Source: Pyricularia pennisetigena (Eukaryota; Ascomycota; Sordariomycetes; Magnaporthales; Pyriculariaceae). From it: DNA of 64,000 nucleotides. Below are positions 1 through 10,677 of this stretch, one piece after another (the stretch's first letter is position 1; each line of letters opens with the position of its first letter). The stretch is from contig NW_021940924.1 in the NCBI RefSeq assembly GCF_004337985.1, positions 124,001 through 188,000 on the forward strand. Direction: 5' to 3'. The position numbers and the translations under genes were made by a program. The notes below the pieces were generated by a model. The model searched no databases, was not told the DNA's origin, and saw nothing but the letters and a program-made list of their open reading frames with translations.

Positions 1-186
1 ACTGGTAGAGTGGTGACTGGGAAGAAGCAGAAGATCTAGGACTTGAAGCATTGAGAAAGAGGCAGGATGCTTTAGGACCAGGCCACCCTCTTACGCTTCA
101 CTCCTTACTCAACCTTGCAGCAATGAATCAAAACCAGGCCAAGTACAGCCCCATATCTGTGAAGCAGCTAAGACTAGTAGCCCTGT

Positions 187-284
187 AGGGTGCAGATCGA
201 TACAAACATATCACAGTTGGGCATTGGAATGCTGCCCCTAGCCATCTTCTCAAAAGGGAAGGTCAATAGGAACTAGCCCGTCAC
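187..284. repeat. Dispersed repeat, copy 1
   Basis: This stretch resembles 16161-16256 in the same orientation. Both run from a shared AGGGTGC start to a shared AGCCCGTCAC end, with scattered substitutions between. It probably belongs to an old transposable element, but no coding frame is recognisable. Confidence 0.5.
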
Positions 285-398
285 AAAACGCACCCCGAAA
301 GGTCAGTATCCACATGCCAAGTCTGGAAGGCTACAATGCGAGGTTTTCTTTTGGACATATCTAACCTAAAACAAAAAATAGAGAAAAACAGAACGAAC

Positions 399-1736
399 TT
401 ACAGAAGAATATCCTCAATCGCCTTTCGACCCTCGGGACAACAGCCCCGCCTAATGTAGTCGACCAGCATCTTTCCGTTCGTCCATAAATGGATATAACG
501 GGAGAGCAAGACATTCAGAGATGGCAACATATCGTCGGTGACCTTGAGAATATCTTCTGTTTTCACTGCGACAACAAGAAACGGAAGTGCCCCTAAGTAC
601 TTCTCACCGATGTCCATTGCGCAAATCTTCCAGATTTTGCGCCCAAGCCTGATTTGGTCTGCAAGTTTATCTTTGTTTCTTTTGTTGTTTTCCTTGTTTT
701 GCAACCTCAAGATCCCATCGTATTCATCTGAGCTGACTCGAATGCGTCCATGTTTGGAGTCATGGAGAACCTTGGCCAACTCCAATAGGCTGATGTATTG
801 ATACAGCCGATGCATACCAATCGCCTTTTCATGGCTTGCCGCTTTTTCGCTAAGTTTTGAGGCCAGTTGCAAAGGGTCCGGTGCAGGGTCCGGTGTAGCG
901 GGGAATGCGGGCGTGGCCGTTTCTGTATTGGTAAGACATGATTGAATAAGGGCACGAAATCCAAGCTTGGTTTCTTCACTTCCAATGTGGGTAGCCAGTT
1001 GCTTTATATCAACCTTTTTGCGACGCTTGCTAGCGGGTGTGGCATGACTTTCGGCAAAGTTGCGCTTCGTTACACATCCTGGTGATGTGTGTAATCGTTC
1101 AGACCGCCGATTAGAGTGAGCTCCCTCAGGTAGTCCTACTTGTCGAGATGATACGTTCATATCTTCCTCTTCCGATGAGACATTCACCTGATCACGGATG
1201 GGTGTTGTGGCCCTGGCGTTACGTACGCCTTGTCGACTCCGAGTTTCCAGTATAACATCTCCAATCGACCCTACAATATTGGTTGCAGATGAAGTGATCG
1301 CTGGATGAGAGGGCGCTGACAAGCTTTGCTTTGAAGATTCTCGCACATTGTTTAGTAGATTGTAAATACCCCAAGGCTTGTCTTGCGCTGGTTGAGAGGC
1401 AGGATTCGGTATAACCAGCCCAGCATCGGCTTCACAAGCCCCTTTGCGGAGATCAAGTGCCGTGTTATTTTGGTTTGCACTTTTCGCGCTTGTCTCGGCT
1501 AAAGGGTGATGATTGTGGATATGATGGAGGAGGTCACTCCCTGACTTTTCGCAGAAGGGGCATTCCTGGATCTGATGTTCGGCCTTTTGATGTTGTCGAA
1601 AATCGTCTGCAGGAATTTGCTCGTCACAAATCTGGCAGATCTTGGGGCTGTGTTTAAGCTCATGGTCTCGCAATGGCTGCCCAGGAGCAGTTGTTGTATC
1701 ACAAAAGCGGCATTTTCCCCACCCGTGGGTCTGGCA
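399..1736 (-). CDS. C2H2-like zinc-finger protein, 5' end missing
   Basis: An open frame of about 445 codons runs from the N at 1737 to a TAA at 399. The first residues read as cysteine-histidine modules: CRFC followed by a DHELKH pair, then CQIC with HQKAEH, then CPFC with HHIHNHH. This suggests two to three adjacent C2H2-type fingers at the N-terminus. The middle is Ser/Thr-rich with a basic patch (KRRKK), and the last 190 residues are helical and charged. No start codon is visible, because the frame runs into the ambiguous base where unrelated LINE sequence begins. The stop overlaps a CTGTAAGT donor-like site at 397-402, so a 3' exon may follow (acceptors near 331 or 323). I do not recognise the full protein; a nucleic-acid-binding role is inferred only from the fingers. 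Confidence 0.6.
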   Translation of the reverse strand, partial: CQTHGWGKCRFCDTTTAPGQPLRDHELKHSPKICQICDEQIPADDFRQHQKAEHQIQECPFCEKSGSDLLHHIHNHHPLAETSAKSANQNNTALDLRKGACEADAGLVIPNPASQPAQDKPWGIYNLLNNVRESSKQSLSAPSHPAITSSATNIVGSIGDVILETRSRQGVRNARATTPIRDQVNVSSEEEDMNVSSRQVGLPEGAHSNRRSERLHTSPGCVTKRNFAESHATPASKRRKKVDIKQLATHIGSEETKLGFRALIQSCLTNTETATPAFPATPDPAPDPLQLASKLSEKAASHEKAIGMHRLYQYISLLELAKVLHDSKHGRIRVSSDEYDGILRLQNKENNKRNKDKLADQIRLGRKIWKICAMDIGEKYLGALPFLVVAVKTEDILKVTDDMLPSLNVLLSRYIHLWTNGKMLVDYIRRGCCPEGRKAIEDILL

Positions 1737-1737
1737 N
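1737..1737. other. Single ambiguous base at a sequence junction
   Basis: One N separates the open zinc-finger frame from an almost perfect internal chunk of the LINE present at 48.8-49.2 kb. The abrupt switch at an N suggests an assembly join rather than a biological insertion. Confidence 0.7.
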
Positions 1738-2085
1738 TCCTGCGTCCCTGAGAACAGTGGACGAGGGGGTGGTTTTATACGCCGGGAGGATTGCCCGTGC
1801 CGCTAAAACCAGCGGTTTGTTCAGTGCTTTGAGGAGTCCTCTTTGTTTGTGCGCTGGGTTGTACCATGCCTCGGCTGCGTAGGTGGCCGAGGAACCCACG
1901 CATGCCACCGCTGCCTTGCGAAGTGCAGCCGCAGGCGGTCCGTATCTTACTGCCCCAAAGCTTTTGAGGTGAGCAGCGACCGCCATTGCTTTGGCAGCCC
2001 TTTCGGCCACGTGGCGGCGCCCGTCTAGCCGTCGGCTGAACCAAAAACCAAGCCAACGCATGCCCGGGTAGCGCTCGGCCCCGGA
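1738..2085 (-). mobile_element. Internal fragment of the Tad-like LINE ORF2
   Basis: These 348 bases match 48831-49178 with one visible difference (t versus c near 1962). They encode part of the region between reverse transcriptase and RNase H, including a MRWLGFWFSRRLDGRRHVAE block. The fragment has neither LINE end, so it is not a normal 5'-truncated insertion. It begins at an N and stops abruptly. Confidence 0.85.
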
Positions 2086-3223
2086 CCTTGCATTTCCTAC
2101 AGTAAACTATAGTCACAGGGTTGGACCAGACCCTCTAACGGACAGGCCAGCTAGAGCCCTCCTAGTCGCTGGATACCCAGCCTGCCACGTAAATACAAGG
2201 TTTGCACCTTAAGCCTACCGCATCCACAAAAAGGCCTCTTGATAGACCGACGCGCGCATCCGTCCTCTCCGGCTAAAATAGCGTCTCTTCCGCCTAACAT
2301 GCCGACGACATCATCTGCCCCGGTGTACGTCCCTAGTGCGAGTAGAAAGCTTCGAAAAGCCGGCGACACCCCGTACATGTCCATCCACAGCTTAGTCCCC
2401 CGTTGGTTCCTGGGCTAGCCCAGCGCCACAATGTGGACATGAATGCAATCGAGTTCTTCCCGTCCTCCAGACCCGGCGCAGATTCCCAGTGCGAGTGAGA
2501 AGCATGGGGCGCCTCAGTCACACTATTCCACCACGGCCCACCGTCCACGGGGTGTACCAAGGGTGCGAACCAAGGCCGTGCCCACGTTTCTTGCTTCCCG
2601 TTACCCAAAGCCGTCTCCAGCAATGGGCCGACCACGTCTTGCTGTCGGGACCCTTTGGAGACTGCCGCGCCGGCACAGTGCTTCCGGTCCACGTACAACT
2701 AACCAACCCCCGTAACGGCACTACCTCCTCGCTGCAGGCAATCCCAGAAGGTGTGAGGGGGTGAGAGGGTGCCCTGTCGATTCGAAGAACCGTCGGGTGG
2801 TTCTCAGCCTAATTTCCCTTTCTTTTAAACCGTATTGTCTAGCCTTCCGGGGAAGGACGCCTGCCTTTCCGGCTGGCAAAGTTTTTTGTGCCACGCTGGC
2901 TCGCATCGCGAGATTGGGCCTTGTCTTGTGCGCCTCTATGCGGGTGGCGCGCCGAGCCGCCGATCGGACTCTTCCTTCACCGCGATCAGTGGAAAACTCG
3001 TCAAAGGGGAGATCTGTCGATTATACATGGGTGTTGCGAGGAAAGGCGTTCCGTGTAGTGACGGTGCTTAGGGCGACAGGTTGAAGAGTTTTTCGTGTGT
3101 GCGCGCCTGTTAGGGCTACAGGCGGAAGTCCCGCGCAAACGTTAACAGCATGGTCCGTGCGCCCATACTGAAAATTTTGTGTACGGGAGAGAGTTGTAGA
3201 CGGACATCCAGTCAACATCTTCC
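2086..3223. other. GC-rich stretch with no recognised gene
   Basis: About 1.1 kb of GC-rich sequence lies between the LINE chunk and the broken dynamin gene. Open frames on both strands are short and low-complexity (Arg/Pro/Ser-rich), with no domain I recognise and no clear intron signals. Confidence 0.5.
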
Positions 3224-4429
3224 TCAACATGTTGGATCCCCTAGGCGGGGAGCTGGAGCATCAGAATCAAGAGATTCCTCTACCCCAAACGCGGACCGCG
3301 ACGCTGGCTGGGCAAAGCTGGTTTTAACTTGCGTTAGAAAAATGCGGATGTGCCCGACAGTGGGACGGGCTTGGCCAAGTCGCGTCAAGCTCTCCTCTAT
3401 GGTGCGCAGGACCTTCCGAATATCTTCAACCACCTGGGGCATTTCCTTCTCGATGAGGGCGTCCAGGAGGTCCTGCAGAAACAGCTTCAGATTCTCGGCC
3501 CCTACACGACTCATATCGAGATGCTGCTTCCAAACGGGCTCCGAGAAAAATCTCAGCTCCCTCTGTGACCGCTGCTCAGGTTTGATACCCTCTTCAATCT
3601 CGGACGGCTTCGGATTTTTTTAGAGGAAAAAGCCAAGGTTCAGCTGGATGTTGGCCTGGTTGTTCGCAAGTTGCGCCAAGCTGGCCTCGCTGCCCTCATT
3701 AATCAAGTCCGCCTTGGTGATAATCCCCACCGTCCTCTGACCTTCCGGGTCGTACTGTCGCGCAAGCTGGATGATGACCTGGTTGGCGATGTCGTTGGTG
3801 GCTTGCACCACTGCTAGCACAATCGTGCGAGAACTTTGAACATAGCCTTTGACCATGTCTTTGACCAGCTGGATGTCTTCTTCGGTTTGCTCTTCGTTTG
3901 CCACAGAGATCAGTCCAGGTAGATCGACGATGGTCAGATTGAGGTTTGTCTGGCCCACAAATTCAATCCGCAAGACATCAAACGCAAACGCGTTCCCGAG
4001 ACTCTGGTCCGCATACCCACGGATCTCCATCAATACGGACACCTGCTCAATAACATCAGGGAGTTCCGACATGTCTGTTAGCACACGGCGGTATTGTAGA
4101 AGGGCATCTCTCTTTTCCTGTGGTCTGGAGGCGTGAGGGTGAATAGTGGCCATAACACGCGTAGCCGTGGAGTCGTGCCGAAGGATGATTTCAGTGGGGA
4201 ACCTCGTACAAAGTCCACTCTTCCTTGGGAACGGGATGCCAGTGACGCTCTCCAGGACCGAGCTCTTGCCGGCCGACTGGTCGCCACAGACCACCAGCTG
4301 GGGTAGAGAAACAACATCTCCAATCCCATAGGCTCGTACTTGATCGATCTGGTTGATGCGCTCCGTCGACCTGAACAAGTTCAGGCCACGCACAACAGAA
4401 GACGATGCGCTAGGCTCTTCGCTACGCAT
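3224..4429 (-). pseudogene. Dynamin-family GTPase, truncated and with an internal stop
   Basis: From the ATG at 4429 the protein has a dynamin GTPase domain: P-loop GDQSAGKSS at residues 49-57, a conserved T at 79, DLPG at 169-172 and TKAD at 238-241. These proteins self-assemble on membranes and hydrolyse GTP; the fungal Mx/Vps1-like branch is the likely home. A TAA at 3620-3622 follows GFFL, and the same frame then continues with family-typical sequence (KNPKPSEIEEG, then RVGAENLKLFLQDLLD and RPTVGHIRIFL) down to 3224. Because the frame is conserved on both sides, the stop is a point lesion beside an A7 run. Homology also ends near FLT, well short of a usual dynamin of about 700 residues: most of the stalk and the effector region are absent. 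Likely a non-functional remnant. Confidence 0.85.
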
Positions 4430-4961
4430 AGTTGGTTGATTGAGTTGTACACCACTGTGATATTTCCTCTAGAGCTGGATGTCACTCGGAAGCTCAGAGT
4501 GATAAGGACCTGAGGGAAAGAGCGACCTTTAGAAAGAGGATTTTAGTGCATAAGCATCACATGGAACGAATGTCAAAAAGAGTAAAAGAATGAAAGTAGT
4601 TGTAGACTGTACTTTCAGGAAAGAGGGAAGGTAGCAAGAGAGCTGCTCACGTTTTGAAAAAAGGCCGATTCAAGTCATCTGGTACTCCAGTCTCGGCTGC
4701 ACCCGCGGTAGTCCTCGGCTTCAGGAGGCCGTGGAAATAATGCAAGCTGCTAACATCTCAAGATCACATGCTGAATATGTCCTTCGAGTAAGCAGATATA
4801 TTTTTGGGACAGAATGTATGCAGCCGCCAGTTCGTCAGATTAACGGCAAACAAAAAAAGGAAGTCAATACTGGATAAACCATATTTTGTTGGGTCAAGGA
4901 CAACATGTTCGTGCCGTGCCTTTACGTGCTTGTGCAAATATATCAACTGCATGGAAGTTCA
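4430..4961. other. Intergenic stretch, nothing recognised
   Basis: This lies upstream of the dynamin start and is AT-rich in its second half. I see no gene or repeat that I can support. Confidence 0.5.
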
Positions 4962-5089
4962 GTTCGCTTAGGCGCGTGTACACGATTGACACTACGTGCC
5001 TTTCTTCTTTCTTTAGACTTAGCTTTAGATCTTCGAATAGAATCGCCCCTATATTGCAGCCTTGTCTCTTTGGGATCGCTTTCGTGACA
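4962..5089 (-). mobile_element. Truncated chromovirus LTR
   Basis: Read on the minus strand it starts TGTCACGAAAGCGATCCC at 5089 and matches the LTRs at 56140 and 62231 for about 128 bp. Similarity stops at the GCGAAC motif, so roughly 85 bp of the other LTR end are missing. Confidence 0.8.
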
Positions 5090-5239
5090 GAGAGAAATTG
5101 CATTTGACGGCGTGCTGGAGAGACGTGTTTAAATCTGGGGTCAGTGGACCCCTGGCTCAGCGTGGCTGTGCTTGCCAGCGCCTTGGCTGGTGGGTCGAGT
5201 GGTGGTTCTGAGCTTAGGTCTGGGGGCCTGATCCTCACA
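5090..5239 (+). mobile_element. Partial copy of the second LTR family
   Basis: It matches the 3' two thirds of the solo LTR at 7991-8207 and ends with the same CCTGATCCTCACA terminus. It abuts the inverted chromovirus LTR fragment directly, giving a hybrid junction of two LTR families in opposite orientation. Confidence 0.75.
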
Positions 5240-5286
5240 TATTTAAATCGGTTTATAAAAAGGGTATTTCGTCGTGACATTTTTCA

Positions 5287-5329
5287 AGGGGGTCGGACTT
5301 AGGGGGGGTCGGACTTAGGGGGGGTCGGA
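5287..5329. repeat. Short tandem repeat, GGTCGGACTTAGGGG unit
   Basis: Two full copies and one partial copy of a unit of about 16 bp built on GGGTCGGACTTAGGGG. The twin-repeat layout resembles the ends of the pogo-like elements elsewhere in the window, so it may be an orphan transposon terminus. Confidence 0.6.
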
Positions 5330-5589
5330 GATGTGGGGCCCAACGTTAGGTGCAGAAATCGTCGCTACAATCATACACCACGGTTTTCGTCACTGACTGT
5401 CGGTGTCTACATCTGCACAAGCCAAAAGCGAGGCTGCAGTTGGGTTGACAGCTGATCAAGGCATGCTTAAAGACGATTATCCGCGACCGTGCTCGGGTCA
5501 ATTTCCGTGAGCTGCAAAGGCAAAACCTGAGTTCACGGGAGAGCTTTCCGGGTTTATATTAGCCTTACTGAAGTGGCTGCGCTCAGCTG

Positions 5590-7410
5590 TGACTGATCCA
5601 CTTTCCGGGCCCAAGCAAGGCCTTGGTCGATTGTACGCTTAATTACGTCCGTGCATCGGTCGATTCGTTAGTTTGGGTGTTTCGGACAGGTTGCCCCTCG
5701 CAACATGCGTACGTAATACGGCTCCACTCAGACAACGCCGCAGTTCAAAACATTCGGGTTGCGACAATTATGTCCTAATCAACCCGCACCATGACCTATG
5801 CCCCTACGCGTCATGGATGGATCGACGAGTGTGGAAGAGCTGAGAAGGCAGCTGCGAGAGGCAGTGCAACGCGCAGAAAGAGAGCAACAACGTGCGGAAG
5901 AAGCGGAGAAAGAACGACAGCAGGAGCGACAACGCGCTGACGCGTTAGAACAACAAACTCAACCCACTACAATTAACGAATACATCGCTGCCTTGCATGA
6001 TTTGGTTTTCTCCCGTTTCGAAATTGAACAGGACCGGAAACTGACCTCGAAGGGATCCATCACCAACCCGCGAAACAAATGGTGTCCCACGCGTATCCAG
6101 CCATGGTCCGACTTTATTCAGCAGCAGAGAATAACATTCGGCACAATCTACGACACCTTCCCTGCCGATAGCCGTGCTTTTGAGAATCGAGCCTTCCTCA
6201 CCGGCTTAGGAAAAAGAGTTTCGGGGCGCAGGATATCAGACGAGAAGACTCTCGAATCGTTCCTCCACATCAGTGTCGAGGATCCAGTCAGAGCGATCAT
6301 AGACCAGCTCAGGGAGGTGGAAGAAGTTAGAAGCGCGTTCGACCTGGGAAATGGGATTATTTTTGAGAACCATGCACACGCCATCAGCGATGTTGCAGAT
6401 GAGGTCGTCTACCGCGATACCCCATCGACACCACCGGCTACTCCAAACCACAGTCTCGACCTCAATCGGCTACGACCCGATCAGATCTGTGTCTACCGAT
6501 CCGACAACGCGGGCTCGGAAAGACGCACAATGATCTACATCTCCGAGTACAAACCGCCCCACAAGCTAACCGCGCCGCACCTTCGCCTTGGTCTACGCCC
6601 GATGAATATTTACACGGAAGTGGTCAACCGGAAGACCATCCCGACGTCGGTGGACCTAGACGCGCGTTTCCAGTATCACGCCGAAAGACTGACTGCAGCC
6701 GCCATTACGCAAACGTACCACTACATGATCGAAGGGGGACTTGAGTATGGGCTTTTGACGACGGGTGAGGCGATTGTGTTTCTCAAGATCGACTGGTCCG
6801 AGCCTGAGACGCTTTTCTATCACCTTGCAGAGCCCAATGCTGAAGTGTTGGCCCATCCGAGTCATTTTCACTTGTGCACAGCAGTCGGTCAGTATCTGGC
6901 CTTTAGTCTCATGGCGCTGGGTTTGCCAGGTGAACAGCGATTGCGCGGACAGGACGAGCGGCACCAAGCGACCGAAAAACTCAAAACGTGGGCGGAAGAT
7001 TTCGAGACGACGCTGCGATCGATTCCGCAGGAACAGCGCCACGCGCCGAAAAGTTCACCAGGCTACGAACCCAAAACATACCAGGGTGTCGACCGATCTC
7101 CATACCATCTCCGGCCAAAACCACGTCAGCTTGTGGGAGACGAGCCCAGGAAGGAAGATGAACACAAAGAGCCGGGAGAATCATCAGACGACGAATCAGC
7201 ACGGGATTTGCCAGACACGCCGAGTCCGGCAGAACGGCGCATGCGTCAAGTTCGGGGGGGTCGGGGAGCTCGACGCAGCGAGCGGATTCTAGCCCAACGG
7301 CCGCGGGGCGGGGGCGGAGGAGGAAGCAACGAGCAAGACAGGCCCTACTGCACACAAAGGTGCCTGTTAGGGCTCGTCCAGGGCGGGTTCCTCGACGCGA
7401 AATGCCCCAA
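5590..7410 (+). repeat. Duplicated block, copy 1
   Basis: Near-identical to 8821-10677 in direct orientation. It includes about 200 bp of upstream sequence (a long CGTACGTAATACGGCTCC tract) and the gene body. Copy 1 stops exactly at the N at 7411. Confidence 0.9.
5798..7410 (+). pseudogene. Nuclease-kinase fusion gene, truncated copy
   Basis: The ATG at 5798 opens a frame matching the gene at 9023, including the coiled coil and the segment holding the PD-(D/E)XK-like ISEYK motif. The coiled coil is 14 residues (42 nt) shorter than in the other copy. After the N at 7411 the sequence diverges, so the entire kinase-like C-terminus is absent; an unrelated tail of about 45 codons would follow to 7549. 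Either this is a truncated paralogue or the contig is wrongly joined. A second ATG lies at 5791 in another frame. Confidence 0.75.
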
Positions 7411-7411
7411 N
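7411..7411. other. Single ambiguous base at the end of duplicated sequence
   Basis: The two gene copies share GCGAAATGCCCCAA up to this N. Copy 2 continues with the kinase domain and copy 1 with unrelated sequence, so this is a probable assembly join. Confidence 0.7.
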
Positions 7412-7990
7412 GCCATATGCACCTGTTGCTGCCGCTGGCACTGTTGGGTCGGCAGCAAGCGGGCCAGAATACACACTTCCTCGTCAAGGCGCTGCAGCCT
7501 TACTGAAAAAGCGACATATAAAAGTGAAGGTTTTTCTCGCAGAATTTGATCACTCGCCGTGCTGTTGGACTTCTAGCAGGCAAACTAACAGACTAAAAAT
7601 TTGGATGCGCCAAGACAGACCTTGCTTGGAACTTATTGGGAATCAAACTCGTCCAAAAGCTCCTGGACGCCCATCGTTATTTTCGTCCCATGCTCCTGCT
7701 TTATTCACTTTTTATTAGACGCCGGCCATTTTGGGATGCAAAGCTAGGAAGTCCACACTAAATTACCTAAGCACCTTCGGCAACAGTCCAAACGGCTTTT
7801 CGGAAAGGCAGGGCTGATAGTCCATGGCGGTTAGAAAAGCACCGGATATGGAAGCAATTACTGTGGTCGAGCTGGGTAGACCCATCGGAACCATGCTCCG
7901 TAGGCGGAGGGTGGCCCTGTAATTATGGGTCACACTTTATATTTTTGTACGGTGCGGGTGTGGAGTTTTATAAACGGGGCGTATAAGAAG
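7412..7990. other. No gene recognised
   Basis: Short frames only, between the truncated copy and the solo LTR. Confidence 0.4.
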
Positions 7991-8207
7991 TGTCACGGCC
8001 AGGCATACATTGGAGAACCTCAGTGTATTAGGCGCTATCGACGAAAATTCTAAACTGAAGAGAAGAGAGAAATCACGATTGACGGCGCGCTGGAGAGACG
8101 CGTTTAAATCCGAGGTCAGTGGATCCCTTTGTCCGATCCCTGGCTCAGCGTGGCTGGTAGAGCCGAGTCGTGATTCTGAGGGTAGGTCTGGGGGCCTGAT
8201 CCTCACA
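7991..8207 (+). mobile_element. Solo LTR with 5-bp target duplication
   Basis: The element starts TGTCACGGCCAGG and ends CCTGATCCTCACA (TG...CA ends, 217 bp). It is flanked on both sides by AGAAG (7986-7990 and 8208-8212). Related copies lie at 5090-5239, 16377-16584 (inverted) and, more diverged, 16889-17061. This is the footprint of an LTR retrotransposon lost by LTR-LTR recombination. Confidence 0.85.
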
Positions 8208-8820
8208 AGAAGATCCCTGCACTGGGCAAAAGTGGTGTAAACTTATTTCAGCACGCGCCGTCGTTTATGCGCACTTAAGTACGTTCAGGACTGCAATACC
8301 ACTCCAACCTTCCAAAACCGTGATGCCGCGGTAAGTTGCCAGCATACAGTTTTTGCTTTAATTTACGCCATTTTCAACGCACCTAGGAAGTATCATATCT
8401 ACAACCATGGTGGTCCAATGTATTGCTATGGCTAAAGCGTGCCAACGAGGTCAGCTAATATAATATTGTGTGGTACTTGCTGCTCCAACGCGTAAAATAC
8501 ATTAAATTGGGCAGCCAGGAAGCCATCATTGTTTGGCGCCAGGTAGTAGAGGACCGTGCGCAAGATTAAGAGCTTGATCAGCCAATCGTATGCGATTAAA
8601 TCAGTTGTCCGGCCGTTATCTGAAGCCCTGAATCGCCAATCGCCTACACAGGCTAAGCACCGTCCAAACCGCCTATGAATCCCATTTGATGCAGAGACCG
8701 CCGCAGGAAGCTTTCCATTAAGTATTACGACCGCACAGTTGGTCCCTGCAGATGTGCATATGAGTATGGAAGGCCGAAGTTTTATGGCCGCCAAGAATTG
8801 CTGATGAGCATGGGCTCAAA
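8208..8820. other. No gene recognised
   Basis: Only short frames; duplicated upstream sequence of the next gene begins near 8821. Confidence 0.4.
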
Positions 8821-10677
8821 TGTGATCCAGTTACCCGGCCCAAGGCCCTGGTTAATTGTACACTTGAGTACGTCCGTGCATCGGTCGATTCGTTAGTTTG
8901 GGTGTTTCGGACAGGTTGCCCCTCGCAACATGCGTACGTAATACGGCTCCACTCAGACAACGCCGCAGTTCAAAACATTCGGGTTGCGACAATTATGTCC
9001 TAATCAACCCGCAACATGACCTATGCCCCTACGCGTCATGGATGGATCAACGAGTGTGGAAGAGCTGAGAAGGCAGCTGCGAGAGGCAGAGCAACGCGCA
9101 GAAAGAGAGCAACAACGTGCGGAAGAAGCGGATAAAGAACGACAGCGGGAGCGACAACGCGCGGAAGAAGCAGAGAAAGAACGACAGCAGGAGCGACAAC
9201 GCGCTGACGCGTCAGAACAACAAACTCAACCCACTACAATTAACGAATACATCGCTGCCTTGCATGATTTGGTTTTCTCCCGTTTCGAAATTGAACAGGA
9301 CCGGAAACTGACCTCGAAGGGATCCATCACCAACCCGCGAAACAAATGGTGTCCCACGCGTATCCAGCCATGGTCCGACTTTATTCAGCAGCAGAGAATA
9401 ACATTCGGCACAATCTACGACACCTTCCCTGCCGATAGCCGTGTTTTTGAGAATCGAGCCTTCCTCACCGGCTTAGGAAAAAGAATTTCGGGGCGCAGGA
9501 TATCAGACGAGAAGACGCTCGAATCGTTCCTCCACATCAGTGTCGAGGATCCAGTCAGAGCGATCATAGACCAGCTCAGGGAGGTGGAAGAAGTTAGAAG
9601 CGCGTTCGACCTGGGAAATGGGATTATTTTTGAGAACCATGCACACGCCATCAGCGATGTTGCAGATGAGGTCGTCTACCGCGATACCCCATCGACACCA
9701 CCGGCTACTCCAAACCACAGTCTCGACCTCAATCGGCTACGACCCGATCAGATCTGTGTCTACCGATCCGACAACGCGGGCTCGGAAAGACGCACAATGA
9801 TCTACATCTCCGAGTACAAACCGCCCCACAAGCTAACCGCGCCGCACCTTCGCCTTGGTCTACGCCCGATGAATATTTACACGGAAGTGGTCAACCGGAA
9901 GACCATCCCGACGTCGGTGGACCTAGACGCGCGTTTCCAGTATCACGCCGAAAGACTGACTGCAGCCGCCATTACGCAAACGTACCACTACATGATCGAA
10001 GGGGGACTTGAGTATGGGCTTTTGACGACGGGTGAGGCGATTGTGTTTCTCAAGATCGACTGGTCCGAGCCTGAGACGCTTTTCTATCACCTTGCAGAGC
10101 CCAATGCTGAAGTGTTGGCCCATCCGAGTCATTTTCACTTGTGCACAGCAGTCGGTCAGTATCTGGCCTTTAGTCTCATGGCGCTGGGTTTGCCAGGTGA
10201 ACAGCGATTGCGCGGACAGGACGAGCGGCACCAAGCGACCGAAAAACTCAAAACGTGGGCGGAAGATTTCGAGACGACGCTGCGATCGATTCCGCAGGAA
10301 CAGCGCCACGCGCCGAAAAGTTCACCAGGCTACGAACCCAAAACATACCAGGGTGTCGACCGATCTCCATACCATCTCCGGCCAAAACCACGTCAGCTTG
10401 TGGGAGACGAGCCCAGGAAGGAAGATGAACACAAAGAGCCGGGAGAATCATCAGACGACGAATCAGCACGGGATTTGCCAGACACGCCGAGTCCGGCAGA
10501 ACGGCGCATGCGTCAAGTTCGGGGGGGTCGGGGAGCTCGACGCAGCGAGCGGATTCTAGCCCAACGGCCGCGGGGCGGGGGCGGAGGAGGAAGCAACGAG
10601 CAAGACAGGCCCTACTGCACACAAAGGTGCCTGTTAGGGCTCGTCCAGGGCGGGTTCCTCGACGCGAAATGCCCCAA
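8821..10677 (+). repeat. Duplicated block, copy 2
   Basis: Direct repeat of 5590-7410 with few substitutions and one 42-bp coiled-coil expansion. This copy continues into the complete gene. Confidence 0.9.

Noticed and set aside
5791..5798. ATG at 5791 as the start of the nuclease-kinase gene
   Set aside because: It opens a different frame; the conserved protein begins at the ATG at 5798 and at the equivalent 9023.
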